A stretch of DNA of 21,905 bases from CAYPOY01 sp964412395 (GTDB lineage Bacteria; Chloroflexota; Anaerolineae; B4-G1): assembly GCA_964412395.1 (NCBI GenBank), contig CAYPOY010000055.1, positions 1 through 21,905 on the forward strand. The letters are read 5' to 3'. Numbering within the stretch: position 1 is the first letter of the stretch; every line of letters starts with the position of its first letter. The position numbers and the translations under genes are program-made. Under the pieces are notes generated by a model. The model was not told the origin of the DNA. It ran no database searches and saw only the letters and a program-made list of their open reading frames with translations. Positions 7,293 through 14,359 of the stretch are shown in pieces.

Positions 7293-9770
7293 ATGCCAGG
7301 ACACTATCACATCCCCACTGCGCCAGCATCGGCGCCGTTCCCCTACCCTGCTGCCTTCCGCCTCCTGGAGCACGACGACTACGTCAAATACGGGCATCCC
7401 GTGTTTGAGGGTCGAGCCGCCCGGGGCGACGAGCATTGGACGGCGGAGATCATCACCCAGACCTGGTACCAGGCTGGGACAGGACGCATCCCCATCTCCG
7501 GTGCCGGCTACGGCGGCCCCTTCGCGGGAGAGGGGTTCGACGGCATCTGGCTGGATATGTCGGAGATTGTGCGGCCAACCCGCGATGGCATCCACGGGCG
7601 GGAGTACATCTCCACCACTGTTGACCTGGGACGCCGGCTAAGCATGCTCTCCTTCGACGACGCCGGGCGGCTGACGTCGGCGCTGCCGCCGCTGGTCCAA
7701 CTGCCCCTGCCGGTGCTCTTCAACCCGCTACCCGAGCCGCTACCCGGCCGGGGGGCATTGCGCGGCCTGGTCGCCGCGGCGGAGCGGCTGGGCACGCTGG
7801 CGCTGCTGACGCCCGCCGACTGGGACGACGATCTGGCTGAGTGCGCCTCGGCCATCGCCTTCCGCCTGACCCCCGACCAATTGGACATGGAGTTGTCTGG
7901 CTCGTCAGCACCGCGTTTCGTCGAAGTTGAAACCCTTGGGGTTTCGGAAAACCCCAAGGGTTTATGGGAGCGAGCCCGCGCCCGCTGGCCCAAGGCCGTC
8001 ATCTCGATGCGGCTGCCCCTGAACGCGGACAGTGGCGCGGCCGTGGCCGAACTGGTCCGCGCTGGTGTGGGCATTGTTCACCTCTTCGCCGACGACGTCG
8101 CCGACGCCGGTGGAATCCCACTGCCCGATGCACTGCGCCATGTCCATGAGCACCTGGTGCGCGAGAGATTGCGCGATTCCATCAGCATCATCGTCAGCGG
8201 GGGCATCGCCGCGGCCGAACACGTCGCCAAGGCGCTGGTCTGCGGCGCCGATGCCGTGGCCGTGGACTGGATACTTCTAGCCGCCTGGGGCTGCTCGCTG
8301 TGGGCCGACCGGGGCCGTTGTCCGGTCGAGGACGGCGAACTCGATGCTGACTGGGCAGCCCAGCGCGTGGTCAACCTGATGGCCGCCTGGCGCGACCAAC
8401 TGCTGGAGGTGATGGGCGCGATGGGCATCCGCGAGACTCGCCGTATGCGCGGCGAGAGCGGGCGTGCCATTTTTCACCGCACCGAGGAGACCCACTTCAA
8501 ATCGTTGCTTGGCGGCACCGTGCCGGCCTCGGCCTACCAGCGGTTGCCCGAACCGGAACAGAATACCGAAGGCGATTTCCGCTGGACGACCGCGCTGCTG
8601 CTGACCAGTCATGAGCAGGCCCGCACTGGCGACCCGCCCGACGGCTCGATGGAGTTTCGGATTGGCCACTCCGGCGGCGGCTTCGACCGGCTGGCCTTCG
8701 CCTTCGAGATCAAAGATGGTCCAGCCGAGCCCGCCGACCCAGCCGACTTCGACATGGGCCTGACCCTCAACCGGCGGGATGACGGACGGCCCATCATCCG
8801 CATCCCGCTCCCCTGGTGGGGATCGGGCATGTCCTACGGGTCGGTGGGGCTGCCAGTGATGCTCTCTCGGGCGATGGCGGCTCAGGCATTAGACACCTTC
8901 ACTTCGACTGGCGAGGGCGGCTACCCCGAGCAGTTGGTGCCTTACGCCGACCACGTCATCACGCAGATCGCCACCGGCCTCTTCGGCGTGCGCGAGGAGA
9001 CAATCCAGCGGGCGCGTCTGGTGGAATTCAAATACGCTCAAGGGGCCAAGCCCGGGCTGGGGGGCCACCTCCTGGGGGATAAGAACACGGCCACCGTGGC
9101 CGATTTGCGCGAGGCAGTGGAGGGCACCAGCCTGTTCTCACCCTTCCCCTTCCACAGCGTCTACTCGGTCGAGGATCACAAGAAGCACGTGGACTGGGTG
9201 AAGACGGTCAACCCTCGGGCGCTGGTCTCGGTGAAAGTCTCCACGCCGACCGACGTGGACATGGTGGCTGTGGGCATCTACCACGCCGGCGCACACATCA
9301 TCCAGTTGGACGGCACCTACGGCGGCACCGGTGCTGCGCCGGAGATCGCCAAGAAGAACATCGCCATGCCCATCGAGTACGCCATCCCGAAGGTGCACCG
9401 CTTCCTGGAGGAGGAGGGGGTCCGCGACGAAGTGGTGGTGGTAGCCTCCGGTGGCGTCCGCACCGCCTACGACGTGGCCAAGTCCATCGCCCTGGGTGCC
9501 GACGGGTGCGCCATCGGCACCGCCGAGTTGGCCGCCCTGGGCTGCACGCGGCTGGGGAGTTGCGAGAAAGGGGATGGCTGCCCCTTCGGCATCACGACCA
9601 CCGACCCGGAACTGTCGAAACTCGTTGATGCTCTCCAGGGCTGGCAGCGCATCGTCAACCTGTACCGGGGCTGGCTGGCCCAGTTGGCGGGCATCCTGCA
9701 GGCGCTGGGGATGCGGAGGGTCGGTGAACTGCGGGGGCGGAGTGATGTGCTGGTCTATCTGGAACCGTGA
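7293..9770 (+). CDS. gltB: FMN-binding glutamate synthase synthase-domain protein with internal duplication
   Basis: A glutamate-synthase-type FMN/iron-sulfur barrel protein of 825 residues. The C-terminal half is a recognisable synthase domain: WGSGMSYGSVG, VEFKYAQGAKPGLGGHL, QLDGTYGGTGAAP (about 670-683), VVASGGVRTAYDVAKSIALG, then the 3Fe-4S cysteines C751, C757 and C763 (C-x5-C-x5-C; the classical pattern is x5/x4). The N-terminal half ends like a second copy of the same barrel (SGGIAAAEHVAKALVCGADA and VVNLMAAWRDQLLEVMGAMG, about 300-396), with only two cysteines (C334, C343). I prefer ATG 7293 (GGAG seven bases upstream) to TTG 7275. The amidotransferase partner is encoded next but is broken, so this protein may work with free ammonia or another partner, or have a different substrate. 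A 34-bp palindrome lies in frame near codon 215. Confidence 0.82.
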   Translation: MPGHYHIPTAPASAPFPYPAAFRLLEHDDYVKYGHPVFEGRAARGDEHWTAEIITQTWYQAGTGRIPISGAGYGGPFAGEGFDGIWLDMSEIVRPTRDGIHGREYISTTVDLGRRLSMLSFDDAGRLTSALPPLVQLPLPVLFNPLPEPLPGRGALRGLVAAAERLGTLALLTPADWDDDLAECASAIAFRLTPDQLDMELSGSSAPRFVEVETLGVSENPKGLWERARARWPKAVISMRLPLNADSGAAVAELVRAGVGIVHLFADDVADAGGIPLPDALRHVHEHLVRERLRDSISIIVSGGIAAAEHVAKALVCGADAVAVDWILLAAWGCSLWADRGRCPVEDGELDADWAAQRVVNLMAAWRDQLLEVMGAMGIRETRRMRGESGRAIFHRTEETHFKSLLGGTVPASAYQRLPEPEQNTEGDFRWTTALLLTSHEQARTGDPPDGSMEFRIGHSGGGFDRLAFAFEIKDGPAEPADPADFDMGLTLNRRDDGRPIIRIPLPWWGSGMSYGSVGLPVMLSRAMAAQALDTFTSTGEGGYPEQLVPYADHVITQIATGLFGVREETIQRARLVEFKYAQGAKPGLGGHLLGDKNTATVADLREAVEGTSLFSPFPFHSVYSVEDHKKHVDWVKTVNPRALVSVKVSTPTDVDMVAVGIYHAGAHIIQLDGTYGGTGAAPEIAKKNIAMPIEYAIPKVHRFLEEEGVRDEVVVVASGGVRTAYDVAKSIALGADGCAIGTAELAALGCTRLGSCEKGDGCPFGITTTDPELSKLVDALQGWQRIVNLYRGWLAQLAGILQALGMRRVGELRGRSDVLVYLEP
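7930..7963. repeat. Perfect 34-bp palindromic element inside the glutamate synthase gene
   Basis: Arms AAACCCTTGGGGTTT (7930-7944) and AAACCCCAAGGGTTT (7949-7963) with loop CGGA: a perfect 15-bp stem in frame, encoding ETLGVSENPKGL. It falls between two strands of the less conserved N-terminal barrel. It looks like a palindromic element accepted as peptide, similar in principle to the Rickettsia palindromic elements. Confidence 0.75.
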
Positions 9771-9835
9771 AACGCGAAACATGATCACACTTCACGCATT
9801 ACATACTCGGCACCACTGCCAGGAGACGAGGTGTC

Positions 9836-10390
9836 ATGAACAGAGGAACTATCGCCCAAAGATTGCTGGATTCACGAAGCCACTTGATCAACGATGAGGA
9901 ATGGAGCGCCCGCTCCCCTGACGCGGCCGAGGGGGGCTGCGGCGTGCTGGGACTGGCCTGCAACCTCCCCGTCGCCGGGCGACACGTGGTGGAAGCGGCA
10001 GCCCAGATGCACAACCGAGGCAACGGTAAGGGCGGTGGCATCGCGGCTGCCGGGCTGGACCCGGTCCAGATGGACATCTCGCCGGAGACGCTGCGCGATG
10101 CCTACCTCATCCAGATCGCCTACCTCGACCCGAAGGCCCGGCGGGAGGTCGAGCAGACACGCCTGGCACCCTTCGATCTGCTCCAGGGCTACCGCGTGCC
10201 GACGCTTGACGACTGGCGCGACGTGCCGGGGCCTGCCCTGGGCCCGTCGAAGGGCGAAGCCGAAGGGTTGGAGATGCGCCCACCCGACGTCTGGCGCTAC
10301 TTCGCCCGCGTCAAGCCGGACGTCCTGGCTCGCTTCGCCGAGACCCACGGCCTGGACACGCTGCAAGATCGGGCCATCGAGGACCCCTGA
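9836..10390 (+). CDS. Amidotransferase fragment 1 (catalytic Cys region)
   Basis: N-terminal 184 residues of the broken gene. C35 in EGGCGVLGLA is the expected catalytic N-terminal nucleophile after removal of a propeptide. QMHNRGNGKGGG is the conserved substrate-binding loop of class II amidotransferases. The frame runs normally through DTLQDRAIED. It then meets a TGA created by the first six bases of the inserted element, so the rest of the catalytic domain (RYPTKGRVWHPG, HNGD) is in the next fragment. A ribosome-binding site (GAGG) lies before the ATG. Confidence 0.75.
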   Translation: MNRGTIAQRLLDSRSHLINDEEWSARSPDAAEGGCGVLGLACNLPVAGRHVVEAAAQMHNRGNGKGGGIAAAGLDPVQMDISPETLRDAYLIQIAYLDPKARREVEQTRLAPFDLLQGYRVPTLDDWRDVPGPALGPSKGEAEGLEMRPPDVWRYFARVKPDVLARFAETHGLDTLQDRAIEDP

Positions 10391-10524
10391 CTGACTTATC
10401 GTCACGCAGAAGGGCTTGCTGGTTGGAACTACCCCCCATATCTGGGAAAAAAGTGGCGGTTCGACCCATATCTGGGGGAGCTTCGCCTCATCCGCGGCCT
10501 GATGTGATGATTAGTCATCCAGGG
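10385..10524. mobile_element. 140-bp MITE with 21-bp terminal inverted repeats and 9-bp target duplication
   Basis: The 9-mer ATCGAGGAC occurs at 10376-10384 and again at 10525-10533, exactly flanking 10385-10524. The ends are inverted repeats: CCCTGACTGACTTATCGTCAC (10385-10405) against the complement of 10504-10524, CCCTGGATGACTAATCATCAC, 17 of 21 identical. Inside are two copies of CCCATATCTGGG (10435-10446, 10465-10476), 30 bases apart. It encodes no transposase. Removing element plus one 9-mer (149 bases) joins the two flanking frames into the conserved text DRAIEDEFVYQNSFQLN. A 9-bp duplication points to mobilisation by an IS family that makes 9-bp duplications; I cannot name it. Confidence 0.85.
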
Positions 10525-12354
10525 ATCGAGGACGAGTTCGTCTACCAGAACTCTTTCCAGTTGAACCAGGAGTTCTACGCCAGCCTGGGCGAGAAGCGAG
10601 CCTTCGTGCTCTGCCACGGGCGCGACCTGATCGTCCTCAAGATCGTCGGCTACGCCGAGCAGGTGGTGCAGTACTACCGGCTGGAAGACCTGACCGCCCG
10701 CGTCTGGATCGCTCACCAGCGCTATCCCACCAAAGGGCGGGTCTGGCACCCCGGTGGCGCTCATCCCTTCATCGGCCTCAACGAGGCGCTGGTGCACAAC
10801 GGGGACTTTGCCAACTACCACGCCGTGAGCGAGTACCTGCGCCAGCAGAACATCGTCCCGCTGTTCCTGACCGACACCGAGGTCTCCGTGCAGCTCTTCG
10901 ACCTCTGGGACCGGGTCTACGGCTACCCGCTGGAGGTGACGCTGGAGGCGCTGGCGCCGACCACCGAACGGGACTTCACCGTGCTGCCGCCGGAGAAACA
11001 GGTCCTCTACCGCGCCATCCAGGCCACGCACCTGTACGCCTCACCCGACGGCCCCTGGTTTTTCATCATCGCCCGTTCCCACCCCGACGAAGGGGAATGG
11101 CAACTCCTGGGCATCACCGACACGAGCATGCTGCGGCCGCAGGTCTTCGCCCTCTACGAGAACACCCCCCCTCTTTCCCCCCCAACGGGGGGGATGCCCC
11201 CTCCTCTTTCCCCCCCAATGGGGGGGATGCCCCCTCCTCTTTCCCCCCCAATGGGGGGGATGAAAGGGGGGGTACAACTCGGCCTCATCGGTTCGGAGCG
11301 GCAGGCGATCAACGGGGCGCTGCGCTCGCTGGCGGCCGAGGACACGCGCTTTCTGCCACTGGCTGACCGGTACTGGGTCGCCCGTGGCGGCAGCCACACC
11401 GACGGCGGCGCCTTTGTATTCACGGTACGCACCCCCCCTCTATCTCCCCCCCTACAAGGGGAGGAGGGGCGGGCACGCCTGGCCTGCACCGACAAGTTCG
11501 GCGCAGCGGTGACGATAGCACCGGGGCAACGACACGTGGACCGGGCACGGTTGAACCCGACCAGGGTAGGCAGCCCATTCCACAGCATGCTCCGGGCGCA
11601 CCTTTATCGCGCCTTTGACGACGGCGGCCCGCACTCCTTGTTCCGCTGGGCGGCTGAACGGCTGTCTGCCTGGACATACGACGAGGTGGCGGCCTTTGCC
11701 GGGTTGTTGGCGGACTTCGGTGGGGCCAACGGGGAGGAATGGGAGTTCACCCGCCAGATGCTGACCCTGTTGCGGGACCGGCGCTACGACCCCGGTGACA
11801 AGCGCCGCGCCTCCCTCCTCACCCTCTGGGACGCGAGCCTGACCGACCTATTCAACCTCGCCCCTCCAATCCACGAATCTACGAACTACGAGTCTACGAA
11901 CTACGAATCTACGAATTTACGAACCACACGCCGCATCACCTGGGATATCCGCCACACTCTTCACCTCCCGAACGACGATGAAAGCGTCCTGGTCGTGGAC
12001 ACCCTGGGCTTCCCGCCGGAGGGAGACGACAGCGCGGCCCGGTTGCTGGTCGCGGCCCACGAGTTGGGCTGGCGCCACCTCATCGCCTACAACTGGCAGG
12101 GTGGCCGCTTCGCTGCCTGTGGCCTGGGGCCGGGGACAGCGGGCCTGCGAATTGAACTCTACGGCGACGTGGGCGACTACGCCGCGTCGGGCCTGGACGG
12201 GGCCGAGGTGCACATCCACGGCGACGGTCAGGACCAGGTGGGGCAGATTCTCAAGGATGGCAAACTGGTCATCCACGGCGACGTGGGCCAGACCTTTATG
12301 GGGCGAAAGGGGGCACAATCTACGTGCTGGGTAGCGCGGCCGGTCGGCCACTGA
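10423..12354 (+). CDS. Amidotransferase fragment 2 (rest of catalytic domain and start of GXGXG domain)
   Basis: The longest open piece, 643 codons from a TTG inside the MITE; an ATG at 10507, also in the element, could equally serve. True homologous sequence begins at EDEFVYQNSF (about 10528). It contains WIAHQRYPTKGRVWHPGG and ALVHNGDFANY, amidotransferase signatures, then DTEVSVQLFDLWDRVYGYP and PDGPWFFIIAR. The second half holds three in-frame repeat blocks, then the beginning of the GXGXG domain (ELYGDVGDYAASGLDGAEV, IHGDGQDQVGQILKDGKL). At TFM (12300) the frame slips and the fragment ends in 17 unrelated residues. Confidence 0.75.
   Translation: MELPPISGKKVAVRPISGGASPHPRPDVMISHPGIEDEFVYQNSFQLNQEFYASLGEKRAFVLCHGRDLIVLKIVGYAEQVVQYYRLEDLTARVWIAHQRYPTKGRVWHPGGAHPFIGLNEALVHNGDFANYHAVSEYLRQQNIVPLFLTDTEVSVQLFDLWDRVYGYPLEVTLEALAPTTERDFTVLPPEKQVLYRAIQATHLYASPDGPWFFIIARSHPDEGEWQLLGITDTSMLRPQVFALYENTPPLSPPTGGMPPPLSPPMGGMPPPLSPPMGGMKGGVQLGLIGSERQAINGALRSLAAEDTRFLPLADRYWVARGGSHTDGGAFVFTVRTPPLSPPLQGEEGRARLACTDKFGAAVTIAPGQRHVDRARLNPTRVGSPFHSMLRAHLYRAFDDGGPHSLFRWAAERLSAWTYDEVAAFAGLLADFGGANGEEWEFTRQMLTLLRDRRYDPGDKRRASLLTLWDASLTDLFNLAPPIHESTNYESTNYESTNLRTTRRITWDIRHTLHLPNDDESVLVVDTLGFPPEGDDSAARLLVAAHELGWRHLIAYNWQGGRFAACGLGPGTAGLRIELYGDVGDYAASGLDGAEVHIHGDGQDQVGQILKDGKLVIHGDVGQTFMGRKGAQSTCWVARPVGH
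11164..11272. repeat. In-frame 33-bp tandem repeat (3 copies), GC-rich and palindromic
   Basis: Three 33-bp units (11164-11196, 11197-11229, 11230-11262) plus a closing AAAGGGGGG tail. The second and third are identical and the first differs at a few positions. Each unit encodes MPPPLSPPMGG or a close variant. C-runs on one side and G-runs on the other can pair within a unit. Since 33 is a multiple of three, unit gain or loss does not shift frame. Confidence 0.85.
11431..11470. repeat. In-frame GC-rich palindromic repeat
   Basis: A C-rich arm (11431-11452) and a G-rich arm (11458-11470) around TACAA, encoding RTPPLSPPLQGEEGR. It is clearly related to the 33-bp repeat units 170 bases upstream (shared PPLSPP) but differs in the G-rich half. 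It lies in frame in the same broken gene. Confidence 0.7.
11875..11919. repeat. In-frame 15-bp tandem repeat (3 copies)
   Basis: Units GAATCTACGAACTAC, GAGTCTACGAACTAC and GAATCTACGAATTTA, encoding ESTNY, ESTNY and ESTNL. They are AT-richer than the surrounding gene, and TACGAA recurs at about half-unit spacing. It is a third repeat class inside the broken amidotransferase gene. Confidence 0.85.
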
Positions 12355-12791
12355 TCAACGCCGTCGGGCGGCCGCGGGCGGTCATCAACGGCACCAGCCT
12401 GGATTACCTGGCCGAGTCGTTTATGGCCGGCGACCCGCTGGATGGCGGCGGTTTCGTGATCCTCAACGGCATAACCTTCGACGAACACGGGCGGATGGTC
12501 GAACTGGAGACGCCCTACCCCGGCGGCAACCTCTTCTCGCTGGCCTCGGGCGGGGCTATCTACCTGCGTGACCCCCGGCGCAAGGTGGGGGAAGATCAAC
12601 TCAACGGTGGTCAGTTTGCACCACTTTCAGAGGCCGACTGGGCACTCATCCGGCCCCACCTGGAGGAGAACGAGCGGCTGTTCGGCATCCCCGTCCCGGC
12701 GTTGTTGACCGTGGGCGGCGAGGAGTGGCCACCGGCTGACGTCTACCGCAAGGTCGAGGTGCGGCCGCTGGCAGCGCTAAGGATAGTATAA
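12324..12791 (+). CDS. Amidotransferase fragment 3 (C-terminal GXGXG domain)
   Basis: The distal part of the GXGXG beta-helix domain, shifted out of frame with fragment 2. The homologous frame actually starts upstream as GAKGGTIYVLGSAAGRPL (about 12299). The ATG-like start at 12324 is simply the first start codon in that frame (GTG-CTG-GGT region) and has no ribosome-binding site. It continues INAVGRPRAVINGTSLDYL, AESFMAGDPLDGGGFVILNG and ends ALRIV. It overlaps fragment 2 by 31 bases. Downstream, the RHH antitoxin begins after three bases. Confidence 0.7.
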   Translation: MLGSAAGRPLINAVGRPRAVINGTSLDYLAESFMAGDPLDGGGFVILNGITFDEHGRMVELETPYPGGNLFSLASGGAIYLRDPRRKVGEDQLNGGQFAPLSEADWALIRPHLEENERLFGIPVPALLTVGGEEWPPADVYRKVEVRPLAALRIV

Positions 12792-12794
12792 CCA

Positions 12795-13049
12795 ATGACT
12801 AGTATCAAAACGGCAATCTCGATTCAAGAGCCCCTCTTTGAACAAGTTGACGCTCTCGCCCATGAATTGCAAATCTCTCGTAGTCGTCTGTTTGTCCTGG
12901 CTGTCGAAGATTTTATCCAACGCTACCAGAACCAAAAACTTCTTGAAGCTATCAACGCCGCTTGTGACGATTTACCAGACCCAGAAGAACAAACCCTTCG
13001 TCACAAAATGCGTCGGCAACACAGGCAATTGGTAGAGGGACAATGGTAA
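12795..13049 (+). CDS. Ribbon-helix-helix antitoxin (MazE/CopG-like)
   Basis: An 84-residue small DNA-binding antitoxin. The N-terminus IKTAISIQEPLFEQVDALAHELQ is the RHH strand and first helix, followed by ISRSRLFVLAVEDFIQRYQN, the second helix. The C-terminal tail, rich in charged residues, is the likely toxin-binding part. It overlaps the toxin gene by seven bases (ATGGTAA). Base composition is visibly lower in GC than the neighbouring metabolic genes, consistent with horizontal arrival. Because the toxin partner is truncated, the module is probably no longer a working addiction system. Confidence 0.8.
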   Translation: MTSIKTAISIQEPLFEQVDALAHELQISRSRLFVLAVEDFIQRYQNQKLLEAINAACDDLPDPEEQTLRHKMRRQHRQLVEGQW

Positions 13050-13309
13050 TCAATCAAGGAGATGTATTTTGGGTTGATTTGGGCGAGCCCTCAGGGTCAG
13101 AACCGGGTTATCGTCATCCTCACGTCGTCATCCAGAATAATCTTTTCAATCATAGTCGCATCAATACGGTGGTCGTTTGCGTCATTACTTCACACCTCAA
13201 ACGCGCTAGAGCCCCAGGGAACGTTCTCCTGGAAAAGGACGAGGTTCACTTACCCAAACAGAGTGTGGTAAACATCTCCCAGATGGCCGGCTTCGTCTGC
13301 CGGGGGTGA
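13043..13309 (+). CDS. MazF/PemK-type endoribonuclease toxin, C-terminally truncated
   Basis: An 88-residue MazF-family protein (family members are usually about 110). Recognisable motifs are GDVFWVDLGEPSGSEPGYRHP, HVVIQNNLFN, TVVVCVITSHLKRARAPGNV and QSVVNISQ. After NISQ the normal continuation (VVTVDKSRL-like, then the last helix) is replaced by MAGFVCRG and a stop. The following bases encode part of a PIN domain in another frame, so the gene appears cut at about 13281-13290 and joined to unrelated toxin sequence. The ribosome-binding site AGAGGGA precedes the ATG. Loss of the C-terminal helix probably inactivates the toxin. Confidence 0.8.
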   Translation: MVINQGDVFWVDLGEPSGSEPGYRHPHVVIQNNLFNHSRINTVVVCVITSHLKRARAPGNVLLEKDEVHLPKQSVVNISQMAGFVCRG

Positions 13310-13431
13310 CCCGCGACCCCCAGGATGACGCTGTCGTAGCCTGTGCCAAGGGGGGAGAGGCGGCATACATCGTAAGTGGCGACCAGGATCTGTCGGTGCC
13401 GGGCAAGTACGAGGGCATTAAGGTCACTTGA
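13306..13431 (+). pseudogene. PIN-domain (VapC-type) toxin C-terminal remnant
   Basis: Frame 13306-13431 reads VTRDPQDDAVVACAKGG, then EAAYIVSGDQDLSVPGKYEG and IKVT-stop. This matches the end of PIN-domain ribonucleases: the DPxDD helix and the YIVSGDxDL strand that carries the last catalytic acidic residues. The N-terminal half is absent and there is no start signal of its own. It is fused directly behind the truncated MazF in a different frame, so it is deletion debris from a second toxin-antitoxin locus. Confidence 0.75.
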
Positions 13432-13457
13432 CTCCATGCCCCTCTTGCTGATATAAT
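13428..13457 (+). promoter_or_regulatory. Sigma70-type promoter for the glycosyltransferase, likely leaderless
   Basis: TTGACT (13428-13433), an 18-base spacer and a perfect TATAAT (13452-13457). The predicted start of transcription falls at about 13464, the GTG start codon itself. No Shine-Dalgarno sequence lies before it. The -35 box includes the stop codon of the PIN remnant. Confidence 0.7.
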
Positions 13458-13463
13458 TCCCTC

Positions 13464-14348
13464 GTGATGCTCAGCGTACTCATCACCGCTTTCCGCGAAG
13501 CAGCGACGATAGGCCAGGCCATCGAGGCACTTCTGCCCCAATTGCCTGAAGACGCCGAGATACTGGTCATCTGCCCTGATCCCGCAACGATTGCCGTAGT
13601 GGACGATTACGCCACCCGCTACCCGACTGTGCGGCACGTGGCCGACCCCCAGCGGGGAAAGCCGGTTGCACTGAACACCGGGTTGAAGGCGGCGCAGGGA
13701 GATGTTGTGGCGCTCAGCGACGGGGACGTGGTCATTGCCGAGGACGCACTGGCCCCGCTGCTGGCCCCTCTCGAGGACCCGCAGGTGGGGGCAGTGAGCG
13801 GACGCCCCGTCAGCATCAGCTCGCGCGATACGATGCTGGGCTACTGGTCGCACCTGCTCACCGAGGGCGCCCACCAGATGAGACTGACCCGCGACCGGGC
13901 CGGCAAGTTCCTGGTCTGCTCCGGCTACCTCTTCACCTTCCGCCGGGCTCTGATCGAGCACGTGCCCGAGAACGCGCTGGCAGAGGACGCCGTGATCTCC
14001 CACCTTGTCGCCCACCAGGGCCACCGCATCCGCTATGCGCCCCGGGCGCGCGTCTTCGTCAAGTACCCCACCACCTACCGGGACTGGCTGCGACAGAAGG
14101 TCCGCTCCGCCGGCGGCTATGCCCAGGACTACATACGCAAGTCGCCACTGCGCATGCGCTCACCCTGGTTGGAGATCCTCGACGGCACACGACTGGCCCT
14201 GCGTTACCCTCGTAACCCGCGCGAGTTCCTCTGGACGCTGCTCCTCTTCGCCGCCCGCTTGCACCTGTGGCTACTCGTGTTCATCAACGTGCGCCTGCTC
14301 CGCCGCCCCCTGAGTGCCCTCTGGCAACGAGTCGAGACCACGAAGTGA
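13464..14348 (+). CDS. Family 2 glycosyltransferase, membrane-anchored
   Basis: A GT-A fold glycosyltransferase of 294 residues that would transfer a sugar from a nucleotide-sugar donor, probably to a cell-surface glycan. The N-terminus LSVLITAFREAATIGQAIEAL is the family's first strand and helix. GKPVALNTGLKAAQGDVVALSDGD contains the metal-binding DxD-type motif. EDAVISHLVAHQG carries the catalytic-base region, and the RQKVRSAGG segment sits where processive members have QxxRW. The C-terminus has a hydrophobic segment (LLLFAARLHLWLLVFINVRLL), a likely membrane anchor. I chose GTG 13464 from promoter geometry; ATG 13467 is equally possible. It is convergent with the L,D-transpeptidase gene. 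The acceptor is unknown. Confidence 0.82.
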   Translation: MMLSVLITAFREAATIGQAIEALLPQLPEDAEILVICPDPATIAVVDDYATRYPTVRHVADPQRGKPVALNTGLKAAQGDVVALSDGDVVIAEDALAPLLAPLEDPQVGAVSGRPVSISSRDTMLGYWSHLLTEGAHQMRLTRDRAGKFLVCSGYLFTFRRALIEHVPENALAEDAVISHLVAHQGHRIRYAPRARVFVKYPTTYRDWLRQKVRSAGGYAQDYIRKSPLRMRSPWLEILDGTRLALRYPRNPREFLWTLLLFAARLHLWLLVFINVRLLRRPLSALWQRVETTK

Positions 14349-14359
14349 AACGTGGAAAC

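Larger units (their letters stand above)
9836..12791 (+). pseudogene. Glutamate synthase amidotransferase + GXGXG gene, broken in three pieces
   Basis: Read end to end, this was one gene: a class II glutamine amidotransferase (glutamate synthase domain 1) followed by the GXGXG beta-helix domain, the usual partner of the FMN protein encoded just upstream. It is interrupted twice. At 10385 a 140-bp element with a 9-bp target duplication adds 149 bases, which shifts the frame and introduces a stop. At 12297-12300 the expected TFMYGAKGG has become TFM with a frame change, consistent with loss of one TATG unit. Three further repeat blocks sit in frame at 11164-11272, 11431-11470 and 11875-11919. 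The three remaining reading frames are listed separately. Unless there is rescue by reinitiation, the protein is not functional; assembly error at the TATG site cannot be excluded. Confidence 0.8.

Noticed and set aside
11164..11272. Tandem 33-bp units considered as a CRISPR array
   Set aside because: Units are directly adjacent with no spacers and lie in frame within a gene.
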